Positions 52,725 to 63,312 of a DNA stretch of 64,000 bases are shown piece by piece (positions within the stretch are counted from its first letter, which is position 1; each line of letters begins with the position of its first letter). The notes below the pieces were generated by a model, which was not told the origin of the DNA, ran no database searches, and worked only from the letters and a program-made list of their open reading frames with translations. The stretch lies in the NCBI RefSeq assembly GCF_947242115.1, contig NC_074723.1, positions 22,614,879 to 22,678,878 of the forward strand. The letters run 5' to 3'. The DNA is from Biomphalaria glabrata. Taxonomy: Eukaryota; Mollusca; Gastropoda; Planorbidae. The position numbers were made by a program, and so were the translations under genes.

Positions 52725-52884
52725 TGTGTGTGTATCCTACTCATAGTCGAGTTTCTTTGTTGTTTTTTTTTTGGTAATTCTTTCAAGTTAAAAGATTTGA
52801 ACTCTATTGGATCATTGGGTTTCCGTTGTTTATTCTTACAAGCTGAGATGTCACTTAGAAAAAATATTTCTTAATTTTCTTTTT

Positions 52885-52970
52885 TTAAGTCTGAGTTGTA
52901 GCCACGGGAAATTCTGCATTCCTCATTCATCTTCGGACTCGAACTGTTATTATCAGTTGACCAAAGGATT
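52885..52970 (-). repeat. Dispersed repeat V, copy 4 (inverted)
   Basis: TCTGCATTCCTCATTCATCT then TCGGACTCGAACTGTTATTA is the complement of the V copy at 4567. Short and diverged. Confidence 0.45.
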
Positions 52971-53026
52971 TTGTTCATAATTTATTAAGCTATAGATTAT
53001 AGTTCAATGTTTAAAGAAGTTGTATT

Positions 53027-53288
53027 ATGTTTAACTTCCTCCTGCTGTTGTTAAGACAATTCCATTATGTTAAACTTCCTCCTGCTGTTGTTAAGACAAT
53101 TCCATTATGTTAAACTTCCTCCTGCTGTTGTTAAGACAATTCCATTATGTTAAACTTCCTCCTGCTGTTGTTAAGACAATTCCATTATGTTAAACTTCCT
53201 CCTGCTGTTGTTAAGACAATTCCATTATGTTAAACTTCCTCCTGCTGTTGTTAAGACAATTTCATTATGTGAAACTTCCCCCTGCTGT
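53027..53288 (+). repeat. Minisatellite, 40-bp unit, about 6.5 copies
   Basis: The unit runs TTAAGACAATTCCATTATGT then TAAACTTCCTCCTGCTGTTG. Inner copies are identical; the last has three changes. Confidence 0.95.
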
Positions 53289-53580
53289 TTGTCTTATAGG
53301 TTATGAGTTAAAAGTAAGACACTCAAATCTAGATCTACACTCTAGTCGGTGACTGTAATTGTAACTACAAACTACTGTTACAACACAGACCCTACACTAA
53401 TAGTGAAGGCGTACAGGTAGATCTCGGGACTCTCAAGGGCATTACTAATGCTCAACTTTCATTCATTCCCACGTTCAGAGCTTTCTAATTAAACAGAAAA
53501 AAATGTATTACATGAAAGGGTCTCTTTTTAAAAAAAAATAAAAAAATTATGAGAATGGATATTATTATTTAACTGTCCCC

Positions 53581-54086
53581 AGCTCACATACAACTAGCAG
53601 GAAATGAGAAGGCTGACACACTCGCCAAGAGTGGGAGAACAAACTCACAAGTAAACTCTGCTCTCTATCCAGAAGAAATGAAGAAATTAATTGTAGATAA
53701 AATAAATGAGAAATGGACGAGCTCCCATCCAAATCACAAGAAAGATGATGCTTACTATAAGCTATCCCGACAAGACCAGCGTCTAATCTTTCGACTCAGG
53801 ACCGGACACAACAGAATGCGACAACACATGTTCCGGAAGCTCAAAATTGGAACCAGTGAAATCTGCCCATGTGGAGTATCACCAGAAAATGCCGACCACG
53901 TCCTCCAAAACTGCTCTCTCTACCAAGAGGCCCGTATAAGACATTGGCCCCAAATCACCCCAATAGAAAGAAAACTATATGGAGAGCTCCCTGATTTGGA
54001 AACCACTGCGCAGTTCATCTCATGTATTGGTCTAGTCATATGAACACTCCAACATAACAATGAGAACGATGAAGAAGAAGAAGAAG
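53581..54086 (+). mobile_element. 5'-truncated LINE with target-site duplication
   Basis: AACTGTCCCC occurs directly before (53571-53580) and after (54087-54096) this piece, and the element ends in a (GAA)n tail, so this is a complete truncated insertion. The open frame runs from the left edge to 54043. It starts inside RNase H (PAHIQLAGNEKADTLAKSG) and continues through DQRLIFRLRTGHNRMRQHMF to a zinc-knuckle-like ICPCGVSPENADHVLQNC and the C-terminus. RNase H and this CCHC-like end fit an I/Jockey/R1-like LINE. The frame has no breaks across about 155 codons, so the insertion looks young. Confidence 0.9.
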
Positions 54087-54594
54087 AACTGTCCCCACCC
54101 CAAAAAATAAAATAATTTGATAAATGTAGATTCTAATAGTTTGAGAAACAGCGTGAACAAAATGTGTACCAGACAAACAGACGCAGCGAGCTTAGGACTA
54201 AGACACACATAAAACCAACTTTTAGAGGTGAAGTGAAGTCTATTAGTTAGCAGAGTTCAACTTGGAAAAGTAAAGCTAAACAAAATTCGTGTCAATGACT
54301 GGACTCGCTTGAACTGGACCTGGAGGTCAACTTGTCCTCCGACACTCAAACCAGAATTGAATTAATGACAGGTAAAGTTTTGTTTTCTTTTGAAAAGAAG
54401 TTGTTTTTTTTCATGCTGTTGTCTGAAAAGCTCGCGTGAGATTGATGACAACTTGTTAGTATGTGTTGGAATTGGAATCAATGACTTGACAATGACAGAT
54501 CAAACTTGATCACTACAGCCGAGGGAAAAGTTGATTGAAACCTCCCGCTGAAAGTCGATCAAGTTGCAGAACTACCAATCTAGTAAGTGAAATA

Positions 54595-54780
54595 GTACCA
54601 AACAAAGTAATTAATTAAGGTACCAATAGTTAATTAACTAATTGTTTTTTAATTGATTTTTTGTGTTGTCAAGTAAAAGAAATTTGCAAAATTTCAGCTT
54701 GATTCGAGATAGGGTGACAAAGTAATAACGTGTACAAACTTTTTACCAGACAGACAGAGTGAATTAATATAAGCTTTGTA
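54595..54780 (+). repeat. Dispersed repeat T, copy 3
   Basis: ACCAAACAAAGTAATTAATT, TGTGTTGTCAAGTAAAAGAA and ACAAACTTTTTACCAGACAG follow the order seen at 1530 and 50385. Confidence 0.65.
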
Positions 54781-54811
54781 AAAATAAAGTGAAAAGTGAT
54801 TTAAAAAAAAA

Positions 54812-55078
54812 AGTAAAGTTCCCCTTTCAGACCTTGTGGTCTATAGGGCAGATGATGTAAAGGTCATCTGTTTCTGTGGCCTACGATTAACGAGGGTGTC
54901 ATGTGGCCAGCACAACGATAAACTGCCTTTACTTTTCCCCAACTTATGTCAGGTACCAATTAGAGCAGGGTGGACTCAGAGGCGCCCAAAGATACCGAAA
55001 TTAAAAATCCCAGTCTTCACCAGGATTAGAACCCGGGACTCCCGGTTCAGAAGCAAAGCGCTTTACCAATCAGCCTCC
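54812..55078 (-). repeat. tRNA-derived SINE S1, full length
   Basis: The minus strand shows a head ending GTAAAGCGC, the B-box-like GGGTTCTAATCCTGG, then the S1 body and tail through AAGGTCTGAAAGGGGAAC. Complete and close to the copy at 22925. Confidence 0.9.
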
Positions 55079-55267
55079 TAAAGTAGTTATAGAGATTCAA
55101 TTTCTAACAGAAGACTATTATTATAGATTACACGAGTGTTTTCTATCAGAGATATTCAAAAACCCTGTGAACATCCTAAGCTATGAGAACCTGTACCAGC
55201 AAAGTTTGTAATAGATGGGGCAGGGAGAAACACACAAAAAGGGGGGGAGGGGGCCAGGGGAGTAGGC

Positions 55268-55540
55268 CTTTTAGACCTTGTGTTCTAAAGGGCAGATGAT
55301 TTAAAGGTCATCTGTTTCTTAGACCGATAGTTAACGAGTGTGTCATGTGGCCAGCACAAAGACCAATCGCCTCAACTTTCCACAAATAATGCCAGGTACC
55401 CATTTCAGTTGGGTGGACTTGGGGGCGTCCTAAAAATCCCAAAGTTAAAAATTCCTGACTCCGTCGAGATTCGGACCCGAGGTTCAAGCCCCTTTGGATC
55501 GAAGGCTAAGCGTTTTACCACTCAGCCACCGCGTCCGGAT
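55268..55540 (-). repeat. tRNA-derived SINE S1, full length, more diverged
   Basis: The minus strand begins GCGGTGGCTGAGTGGTAAAA, a well-kept A box, while the B-box region is altered (GGTTCAAGCCCC inverted segment). The body and tail follow in S1 order. It lies 190 bp from the preceding copy in the same orientation. Confidence 0.88.
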
Positions 55541-55559
55541 ACCTTCAGTTAAATGTTAA

Positions 55560-56170
55560 GGGAAAACTAAAATTATGGGTTGGCTGGTTGGCTTACTGTC
55601 TGTTGTTTTTTTAAATACATCTATTGTTTGAAATATATTTCTTTATATCTTCTGTTCTTATATTTGTCTTCCAGGTACTAGTCATGTATACATTTTTTTT
55701 GACGTGACTTCCTCCCTTCCTTGGAGATGTTTATAAAAAGAGCCGAATATTAAATCAGATTTCTCTTCTCATATTCTAAACACTAGAAGAAGGGCCATCT
55801 GGCATAATGTATTGGCTTTAACTCCAGATTTTTCCTTTGTTTGCAGACGTTTCTTTTTTTTTTTTTTTAAATAAAGATTTTTTTGTAGGCCGCAGATTGA
55901 GCAACCGTGTGTTTTCAATAATGTGTGTGTGTGTTTAACATTGATTGTACTGCAATACATAAAATAAAGTAGAAAATTATTTTTTGAACTTTTGCTTTTT
56001 ATTCAATTGTAATAATAAAGACCCTTCTAACCCTGTCATATCAAATAACTAAAATATATTGTGAATTAAATTAGGCTACGACAGACTTTCGCAACTTTTT
56101 CTGTTCAACTATTTCCCCCAGTTAGAGGTTTCAGAAATAATTAGCTCACTTTTATTTAGAGACAAAATTT
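55560..56170. other. Gene-free stretch
   Basis: AT-rich with T-runs; no supportable feature. Confidence 0.4.
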
Positions 56171-56173
56171 TCC

Positions 56174-57772
56174 CCATTACCAACATCTCTGATTCCCCAT
56201 CATCAACATCTCTCTGATTCCCCATCACCAACTTCTCTGATTCCCCATCACCAACATCTCTGATTCCCCATCACCAACATCTCTGATTCCCCATCACCAA
56301 CATCTCTCTGATTCCCCATCACCAACATCTCTCTGATTCCCCATCACCAACATCTCTGATTCCCCATCACCAACATCTCTGATTCCCCATCACCAACATC
56401 TCTCTGATTCCCCATCACCAACATCTCTGATTCCCCATCACCAACATCTCTCTGATTCCCCATCACCAACATCTCTGATTCCCCATCACCAACATCTCTC
56501 TGATTCCCCATCACCAACATCTCTGATTCCCCATCACCAACATCTCTCTGATTCCCCATAACAAACATCTCTCTGATTCCCCATCATAAGCATCACTCTG
56601 ATACCCCATCACAAACATCTCATTCATTCTCCACCACCATCATCTCTTTAATACCCATCACCAAGATCTCTTTGATACTCATCACCATCTTATTGATTCT
56701 TTATCACTAACATCACTGATTCCTCATCAACATCTCCTCTTTTATTCTCCAACACAAGGGTCTCTTTGAAACCCATCACCACCACCGTCTCTTTAATTCC
56801 CCATCACCATCATCTCTTTAGTATCCATCACCAAGAGCTTTGATACCCCATCACCAAGATCTCATTCATTCTCCATCACCATCATCCCTTTAATACAGAT
56901 CACCAAGATCTCATTGATAATCATCACCAACATCTTATTAATTCTCCTTCACTAACATCTCTTTAATTCCCCATCACCAACATCACAGATTTCCCATCAT
57001 CACCAACATCTCTTTTATTCTCAAACACAAGGGTCTCTTTGATACCCATCACCACTAACACCTCTAATTCCCCATCACAAGCATCTCTTTGAATCCATAT
57101 CACCATCATCTCTTTGATTCCCCATCACAAGCATCTCTTTGACTCCCAATCACAAGCGTCTCTTTGACTCCCCATCACAAGCATCTCTTTGACTCCCCAT
57201 CACAAGCATCTCTTTGATTCCCCAATCACAAGCATCTCTTTGAATCCATATCACCATCATCTCTTTGATTCCCCATCACAAGCATCTCATTGACTCCCCA
57301 TCACAAGCGTCTCTTTGACTCCCCATCACAAGCATCTCTTTGACTCCCCATCACAAGCGTCTCTTTGACTCCCCAATCACAAGCATCTCTTTGATTCCCC
57401 ATCACAAGCATCTCTTTGACTCCCCATCACAAGCATCTCTTTGAATCCATATCACCATCATCTCTGTGATTCCCATCACAAGCATCTCTTTGATTCCCCG
57501 TCACAAGCATCTTTTTGACTCCCCATCACAAGCATCTCTTTGATTCCCCATCACAAGCATCTCTTTGATTCCCCATCACAAGCGTCTCTTTGACTTCCCA
57601 TCACAAGCGTCTCTTTGATTCCCCGTCACAAGCATCTTTTTGACTCCCCATCACAAGCGTCTCTTTGACTCCCCATCACAAGCATCTCTTTGACTCCCCA
57701 TCACAAGCGTCTCTTTGACTCCCCATCACAAGCATCTCTTTGACTCCCCATCACAAGCGTCTCTTTGATTTC
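56174..57772 (+). repeat. Minisatellite block A/B, ~25-bp motif
   Basis: From 56174 to about 56600 two unit lengths alternate, 23 bp (CATCTCTGATTCCCCATCAC plus CAA) and 25 bp (with an extra CT), giving a 48-bp higher-order repeat in part of the block. From 56600 to 57060 the units are degenerate. From 57060 to 57772 a homogenised 25-bp form prevails (CATCTCTTTGACTCCCCATC plus ACAAG). The 48-bp period yields an open minus-strand frame with a 16-residue repeat, which is a by-product rather than a gene. Confidence 0.95.
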
Positions 57773-58380
57773 TCTTGTCACGTGGTCACCTTAAGGTTGA
57801 GCCAACGTTTTGCATTTCATTCTACAAGATGCTCATCGACCAAATGCATGGTCTGTACACTTGAAATAACCTTGACCTTTTAACATTCCTGGCATACATT
57901 GGCTCCATGTCATCTGGGGCTTTGGGTTACGCCTTGAACTTCATCCTCCCCCCCCCCTCTAAGTGAATGTCACTGGGCAGGAATGACATACTAGGCGAGT
58001 CTTTGTTTAGGTTGGGTCCCCCCCCCTCCCTTTGTCCTTTAGTCTATCAGGTCTATCACATTGCTACTTCATCCATTACAGACCCGAAACAAAACGATAT
58101 GTGTGTATGTGTGTGAAGCGTGCGACTGTTTGTCTAACAAAGCACCTCTCCCCCCCCTCCAACCCCGCCTTGATTTTTCTCTCATGGAATGCACTTTTTC
58201 CATTTACATGATCCCAAGAGTCTGGTAACCAAGGCAACCGTGTCAACCAGGTCCGACATTTCCACACTCTCTGGCAATGGAGATAAGACAAAAGCTAAAC
58301 AAAACAAAAAATAAAGCTGAACATTTGTTTTGATTGGTAGATCATTTTCACTTGAAACTCTAAATGTTCTGTTTATATAG
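57773..58380. other. Gene-free stretch with C-runs
   Basis: Holds several C homopolymer runs (about 57948, 58018 and 58150). No supportable gene was found on either strand. Confidence 0.35.
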
Positions 58381-58384
58381 GCCT

Positions 58385-58810
58385 TACATGTTGTGAGCCG
58401 GCTGCTTGGTTGGCCTTAGATGTTGTGAGCCGGCTACTTATAACCTTATGTGTGTGTGTGTGTGAGAGATGGCTGTTTCTGCCTTTTTGGTTGGCATTAC
58501 ATGTTGTGAGTTTTTTTGTTTTTTTTAGCTTTGAGGTCAATGAGCCGGCCATTTAGTTACATTACGTGTTGTGAGCCGGCCATTTAGTTACATTACGTGT
58601 TGTGAGCCGGCCATTTAGTTACATTACGTGTTGTGAGCCGGCCATTTAGTTACATTAAGTGTTGTGAGCCGGCCATTTAGTTACATTACGTGTTGTGAGC
58701 CGGCTATTTTGTTGGTCGTTCAGTGAGCCGTCAATTAGATTGGCCTTGCGTGCTGTGTGCCGGCGGTTTTGTTGGCTTTATGTATTGTAAGCCGGCTATT
58801 GGGTTGACCT
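58385..58810 (+). repeat. Minisatellite, 31-bp unit around TGAGCCGGCC
   Basis: Five near-identical 31-bp units at 58540-58700 (GTTGTGAGCCGGCCATTTAG then TTACATTACGT) are flanked on both sides by diverged, irregular copies carrying GAGCCGGC or GCCGGC, down to 58385 and up to 58800. The layout is older edges with a recently homogenised core. Confidence 0.9.
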
Positions 58811-59024
58811 TCGGCGTTTCAAAATGATTAAACACATTGATACTGTTCTTCAACTGATATCTTTTTATTTTGTTTACATTTATCCTGTACACAAATTAGA
58901 AAAAGTCGTTTCAAACTTCTTGCAACTTTGAATTAATCCATTTATAAGCAGCACTTTTTAAAGGACATTGGACCTCTCAAGCCTTCACTTGAATAGAGTT
59001 TGGTGACTAACAGATACACTCAGC

Positions 59025-59076
59025 ATGGAGAATGTGGCGTTAACGAATGGAGAGCTTGGAGTTCGAATGAACACAG
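59025..59076 (+). CDS. Possible first coding exon of an unknown gene
   Basis: ATG at 59025 opens 17 codons (MENVALTNGELGVRMNT) of higher GC than the surroundings, ending at a good donor (ACACAG then GTATTAG). No downstream exon was recognised before the window end, and the following DNA is satellite. It could be chance. Confidence 0.2.
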
Positions 59077-59460
59077 GTATTAGAGAAAAGAAACAACCCT
59101 TTCCCCATCGCCAAATATTCCCACTTTCCATCACCAGTAAATCCTTTAGTCCTCATTGTGATGACTTTCATCAAATCAAAGTAACAAACTCTAATAGCTT
59201 TATTTTATATTGATCTGCAGCTCTTTATTTCCTATCTAGTTTCTACCTCACAACCTACACCAACAGGCCTAGCCGCTCAACTGTCCTTCTGCATTCCTGA
59301 CCTCACGTTACCCCGCTAGGCTGACCCATTCAACCACTGGACAGGTACAGAACAGGGGCGTAACTTAAGGGTGACACTCATGCTCCACGACATACACACA
59401 CACCAAAATCCTTTCACAAGACCTTCCATTTCACCAACATTTTCCCAAGTCCCCATCATC

Positions 59461-60355
59461 GACATCTCTCAAATTCCCTATCATCATCGACATCTCTCTG
59501 ATTCCCTATCATCATCGACATCTCTCTGATTCCCTATCATCATCGACATCTCTCTGATTCCCTATCATCATCGACATCTCTCTGATTCCCTATCATCATC
59601 GACATCTCTCTGATTCCCTATCATCATCGACATCTCTCTGATTCCCTATCATCATCGACATCTCTCTGATTCCCTATCATCATCGACATCTCTCTGATTC
59701 CCTATCATCATCGACATCTCTCTGATTCCCTATCATCATCGACATCTCTCTGATTCCCTATCATCATCGACATCTCTCTGATTCCCTATCATCATCGACA
59801 TCTCTCTGATTCCCTATCATCATCGACATCTCTCTGATTCCCTATCATCATCGACATCTCTCTGATTCCCTATCATCATCGACATCTCTCTGATTCCCTA
59901 TCATCATCGACATCTCTCTGATTCCCTATCATCATCGACATCTCTCTGATTCCCTATCATCATCGACATCTCTCTGATTCCCTATCATCATCGACATCTC
60001 TCTGATTCCCTATCATCATCGACATCTCTCTGATTCCCTATCATCATCGACATCTCTCTGATTCCCTATCATCATCGACATCTCTCTGATTCCCTATCAT
60101 CATCGACATCTCTCTGATTCCCTATCATCATCGACATCTCTCTGATTCCCTATCATCATCGACATCTCTCTGATTCCCTATCATCATCGACATCTCTCTG
60201 ATTCCCTATCATCATCGACATCTCTCTGATTCCCTATCATCATCGACATCTCTCTGATTCCCTATCATCATCGACATCTCTCTGATTCCCTATCATCATC
60301 GACATCTCTCTGATTCCCTATCATCATCGACATCTCTCTGATTCCCTATCATCAT
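59461..60355 (+). repeat. Minisatellite, 28-bp unit, about 32 copies
   Basis: The unit runs GACATCTCTCTGATTCCCTA then TCATCATC. Apart from the first unit, copies look identical, the most homogeneous array in the window and thus the most recently expanded (or partly an assembly effect). Confidence 0.97.
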
Positions 60356-60397
60356 TATCTTCCAAATTTGCCATCGCCGATATCTCATTGATTTGCC

Positions 60398-60870
60398 ATT
60401 ACCAACATCTCTCTGATTCTCAATTACCAACATCTCTCTGATTCTCAATTACCAACATCTCTCTGATTCTCAATTACCAACATCTCTCTGATTCTCAATT
60501 ACCAACATCTCTCTGATTCTCAATTACCAACATCTCTCTGATTCTCAATTACCAACATCTCTCTGATTCTCAATTACCAACATCTCTCTGATTCTCAATT
60601 ACCAACATCTCTCTGATTCTCAATTACCAACATCTCTCTGATTCTCAATCACCAACATCTCTCTAATTCTCAATCACCAACATCTCTCTAATTCTCAATT
60701 ACCAACATCTCTCTAATTCTCAATTACCAACATCTCTCTGACTCTCAATTACCAACATCTCTCTAATTCTCAATTACCAACATCTCTCTAATCCTCAATT
60801 ACCAACATCTCTCTAATTCTCAATTACCAACATCTCTCTGATTCTCAATTACCAACATCTCTCTAATATA
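60398..60870 (+). repeat. Minisatellite, 25-bp unit, about 19 copies
   Basis: The unit is ACCAACATCTCTCTGATTCT then CAATT. Later units carry AATTCT for GATTCT and TCACC for TTACC. It starts about 45 bp after the 28-bp array and shares its CATCTCTCTGATTC core. Confidence 0.96.
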
Positions 60871-60949
60871 TATATCTAGTGAGAGAAAATAAAAATTCCA
60901 GATAAATCTTATACCGTTAATTAAATTTTTGGGATGGTCTCGTATAAAA

Positions 60950-61920
60950 ATGTATCATAGCCTTGTGGAAAGATTTTCAAACCATACTTTGGTGTTAGGA
61001 AGTTGTTTTTCTTAAAAATCGGAACATAATATTAACAATAATTAGATTTTCTAACGTTTTAGCTAGAAAATTAAATGTAGTGTAAGAGAGAAGTGCGATT
61101 TTACATAAGTAAAGTTAAAAAAATGTTCATAAAAAATCCGGAACAACCGATATTCGTAAAGGAGAAGAATGTTATTTGTTTTATTTATTAAAAGAGGGAT
61201 TTCAAACAGTTATTTGTGTTAGTAGATTTTTCATATAAAATTGGGAACATTTTTGGCGACGATTTTTAATAATGTAGGTCTTTTTTTTTTCAAAACTAAA
61301 TCCGGAACATTCTTTACCGATTAAACAACTTTTGTTATGTTTCGGCAAGGAAACTAAGTGTAAAATAAGTCTAAAAAGTGATTATCAATAATCGTTTCTA
61401 GTAAATTACTCTCTTATTTTAAAATCCTGAACAACCGATTGTCGATATTTTTCTAAAAATAAATTTATTTGACATAACTTTGTTTGAAGTTGAAAATACT
61501 GAACAAATTGATATCGATAAATAAGCTATAGTGGCGTATTGATAAAGATATAAGTGTAATATTAGTCAATTATGCGATTTCAAACAATCATTTGATATAA
61601 TTTATTTTCTATAAAACAATATCCGGAACAACTTTATAGTTAATGAAATATAAGTCAGTATAGAGATTTTCATGTAACATTTATATGCTATTTAAATTTA
61701 AAAAAAAACGGAACAACATATTATTGATCAAGTGTTTTTGCAACGTTTAAGCATGGAAATTAAATGTAATATAAGTTAGAAGAGCAAACAAACATTGGTT
61801 GGCATTAAATTTTTTTTTCCACAAAAACATCCGGAACAATCTATTATATATACTTAAAACTTTTGAGATGTTTCGGAAAGAACATTAAAGGTTAAATCAG
61901 TTTTTCAATATCTTTTTAGA
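60950..61920 (+). repeat. Highly diverged tandem repeat around TCCGGAACAA
   Basis: TCCGGAACA-type words recur near 61018, 61136, 61303, 61425, 61498, 61620, 61708 and 61829, each after an A-run and often followed by ATTATCGATA-like sequence. Several units also have TTTCGGCAAGGAAA and TAAATGTAATATAAG. Spacing is about 70-170 bp. It looks like an old array, or internal repeats of the element ending at 62606. Confidence 0.6.
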
Positions 61921-62554
61921 GTTGTTGTTTTTTGTTATCTAAACGTGACAGACAGACCGACCGGCAAACAAAAACGCACATAAATCAGCGTCTTTTATCC
62001 TGATGTGGGCATTAAACAAAAAATAAATAAATCTGATTATTTAAAAAAATTTGAGGAAACTGATTAGTACCATATTTTGCCGCAACTTGTTACGCTAATG
62101 CACGAAAGTCGCTGCATAAAAAGTCCATTTTAAAAAATGTGCGTGATATTTACATACTAAGTGCATTCTTAGCCTCTATAAACAAACATAAATGTTTTCT
62201 TTTAATTTTAACAGCTAGTTGACCAGAAAAAACACCTTTAACTAATATTTATATTTTGTGAACATTTTTTATACATTTTATAAATATATTTGACTTAGTG
62301 ATACTGAAAATACACAAAAAATTGTCCTTCTTTGTTAACATATAGCATTACCTCCCTTACATTTATGTAATTGTTTTAGAACTGGTGTATTGTTATGAAA
62401 AAATTGCTTGCATAATTAATTTTATAAATTAAACGGTTTTCTTTTAGAAAACCAAAAGTAATCGTTGCACCTAAACTTTTCAAGCCGCATCGTAAGGTGA
62501 AATAATATTTTTCATTTCTCTTCTAGTTTTCGAGATCTGAGTGTGACAGACGGA

Positions 62555-62606
62555 CATTTTGCACAAACCTAATAGCGGCTTTTCCCCTTACGGAGGCCGC
62601 TAAAAA
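62555..62606 (+). mobile_element. Right end of a repeat Q element
   Basis: ACAAACCTAATAGCGGCTTT then TCCCCTTACGGAGGCCGCTA matches the right end at 23985-24027. The left partner was not found; the element may include the TCCGGAACAA array upstream. Confidence 0.5.
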
Positions 62607-62609
62607 TAT

Positions 62610-63095
62610 ACAAATATCTGTGGCCTATCCCTTCGTCTGTTGAACCTTTTGGGCACCACTCATGATCTGTTTTTCTTTCTTTTTCTTTTGTCTTTCTTCA
62701 TTCCTCTCTGTCTTCCCAACGCTTTCTCTACTTGCCTCTTCTTTTTCCTGGTACTGCTCCCTGCAGGAAATTCTTTACGAGCACCGAGGACCGTGCAATA
62801 TGGCCATAAAGTTTTAGTTTGCGTTTTTTGACAATAGTTAACAGGTTATCGTTGGGTCCAATAGCTGTAGTAACCCTGTCTCTTATCTATCCGTTTGTGA
62901 TTGCATGATTGCATATCATACCTCGGATATTTCTGTAGCATTTCAATTCCATTTCTAGGATACAAATGAGTTTACCCAAATTTGCATCTAGATCTTTTAC
63001 TTTCACATTTTTTAAAAGTCTGTTTTGATGAAGATTTAGAAAAAAAAAAGTTTGAGGTCAATATTGTTCAACTCTCTTTTGTCAAATTGTATTTT
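62610..63095. other. Gene-free stretch
   Basis: From 62625 to 62790 it resembles 23235-23340 (CCTTTTGGGCACCACTCATG, a CTTTTTCTTTTGTC run), a shared fragment of an unnamed repeat. The rest shows nothing. Confidence 0.35.
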
Positions 63096-63099
63096 TCAA

Positions 63100-63312
63100 G
63101 CAACGTGGTAGAATGATATGAGATAAACCATTTGTTTGCCGAGTCCAAGGTGTGAGTTTGAATCTTGGTAAAAGTACTAGACAAGACGACGTTTTTAGCT
63201 TCACATCGTTCAATTTGATATTTGTTGTTAAATAAAGTCAAGGTCGTTGTGCTCTCCACGTGACATCCTCGTAAATCTTTGACCACATAAACCAAAAAAA
63301 GTATACTTCACA
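63100..63312 (+). repeat. Decayed SINE S1
   Basis: GAGTTTGAATCTTGGTAAAA stands for the B box, and GTCGTTGTGCTCTCCACGTG with CATCCTCGTAAATCTTTGAC for the S1 tail. Strongly diverged, so old. Confidence 0.5.

Noticed and set aside
58076-58291. Minus-strand frame and an alternative frame starting MSDLVDTVALVTRLLGS as a possible first exon
   Set aside because: Only a short open stretch, no matching downstream exon; not distinguishable from chance.
59353-59380. AGGGGCGTAACTTAAGGG as another hAT end
   Set aside because: No partner end or duplication; the match is too short.
53027-60870. CRISPR-like regular repeats
   Set aside because: Units are head-to-tail with no unique spacers in a eukaryotic genome; ordinary minisatellites.
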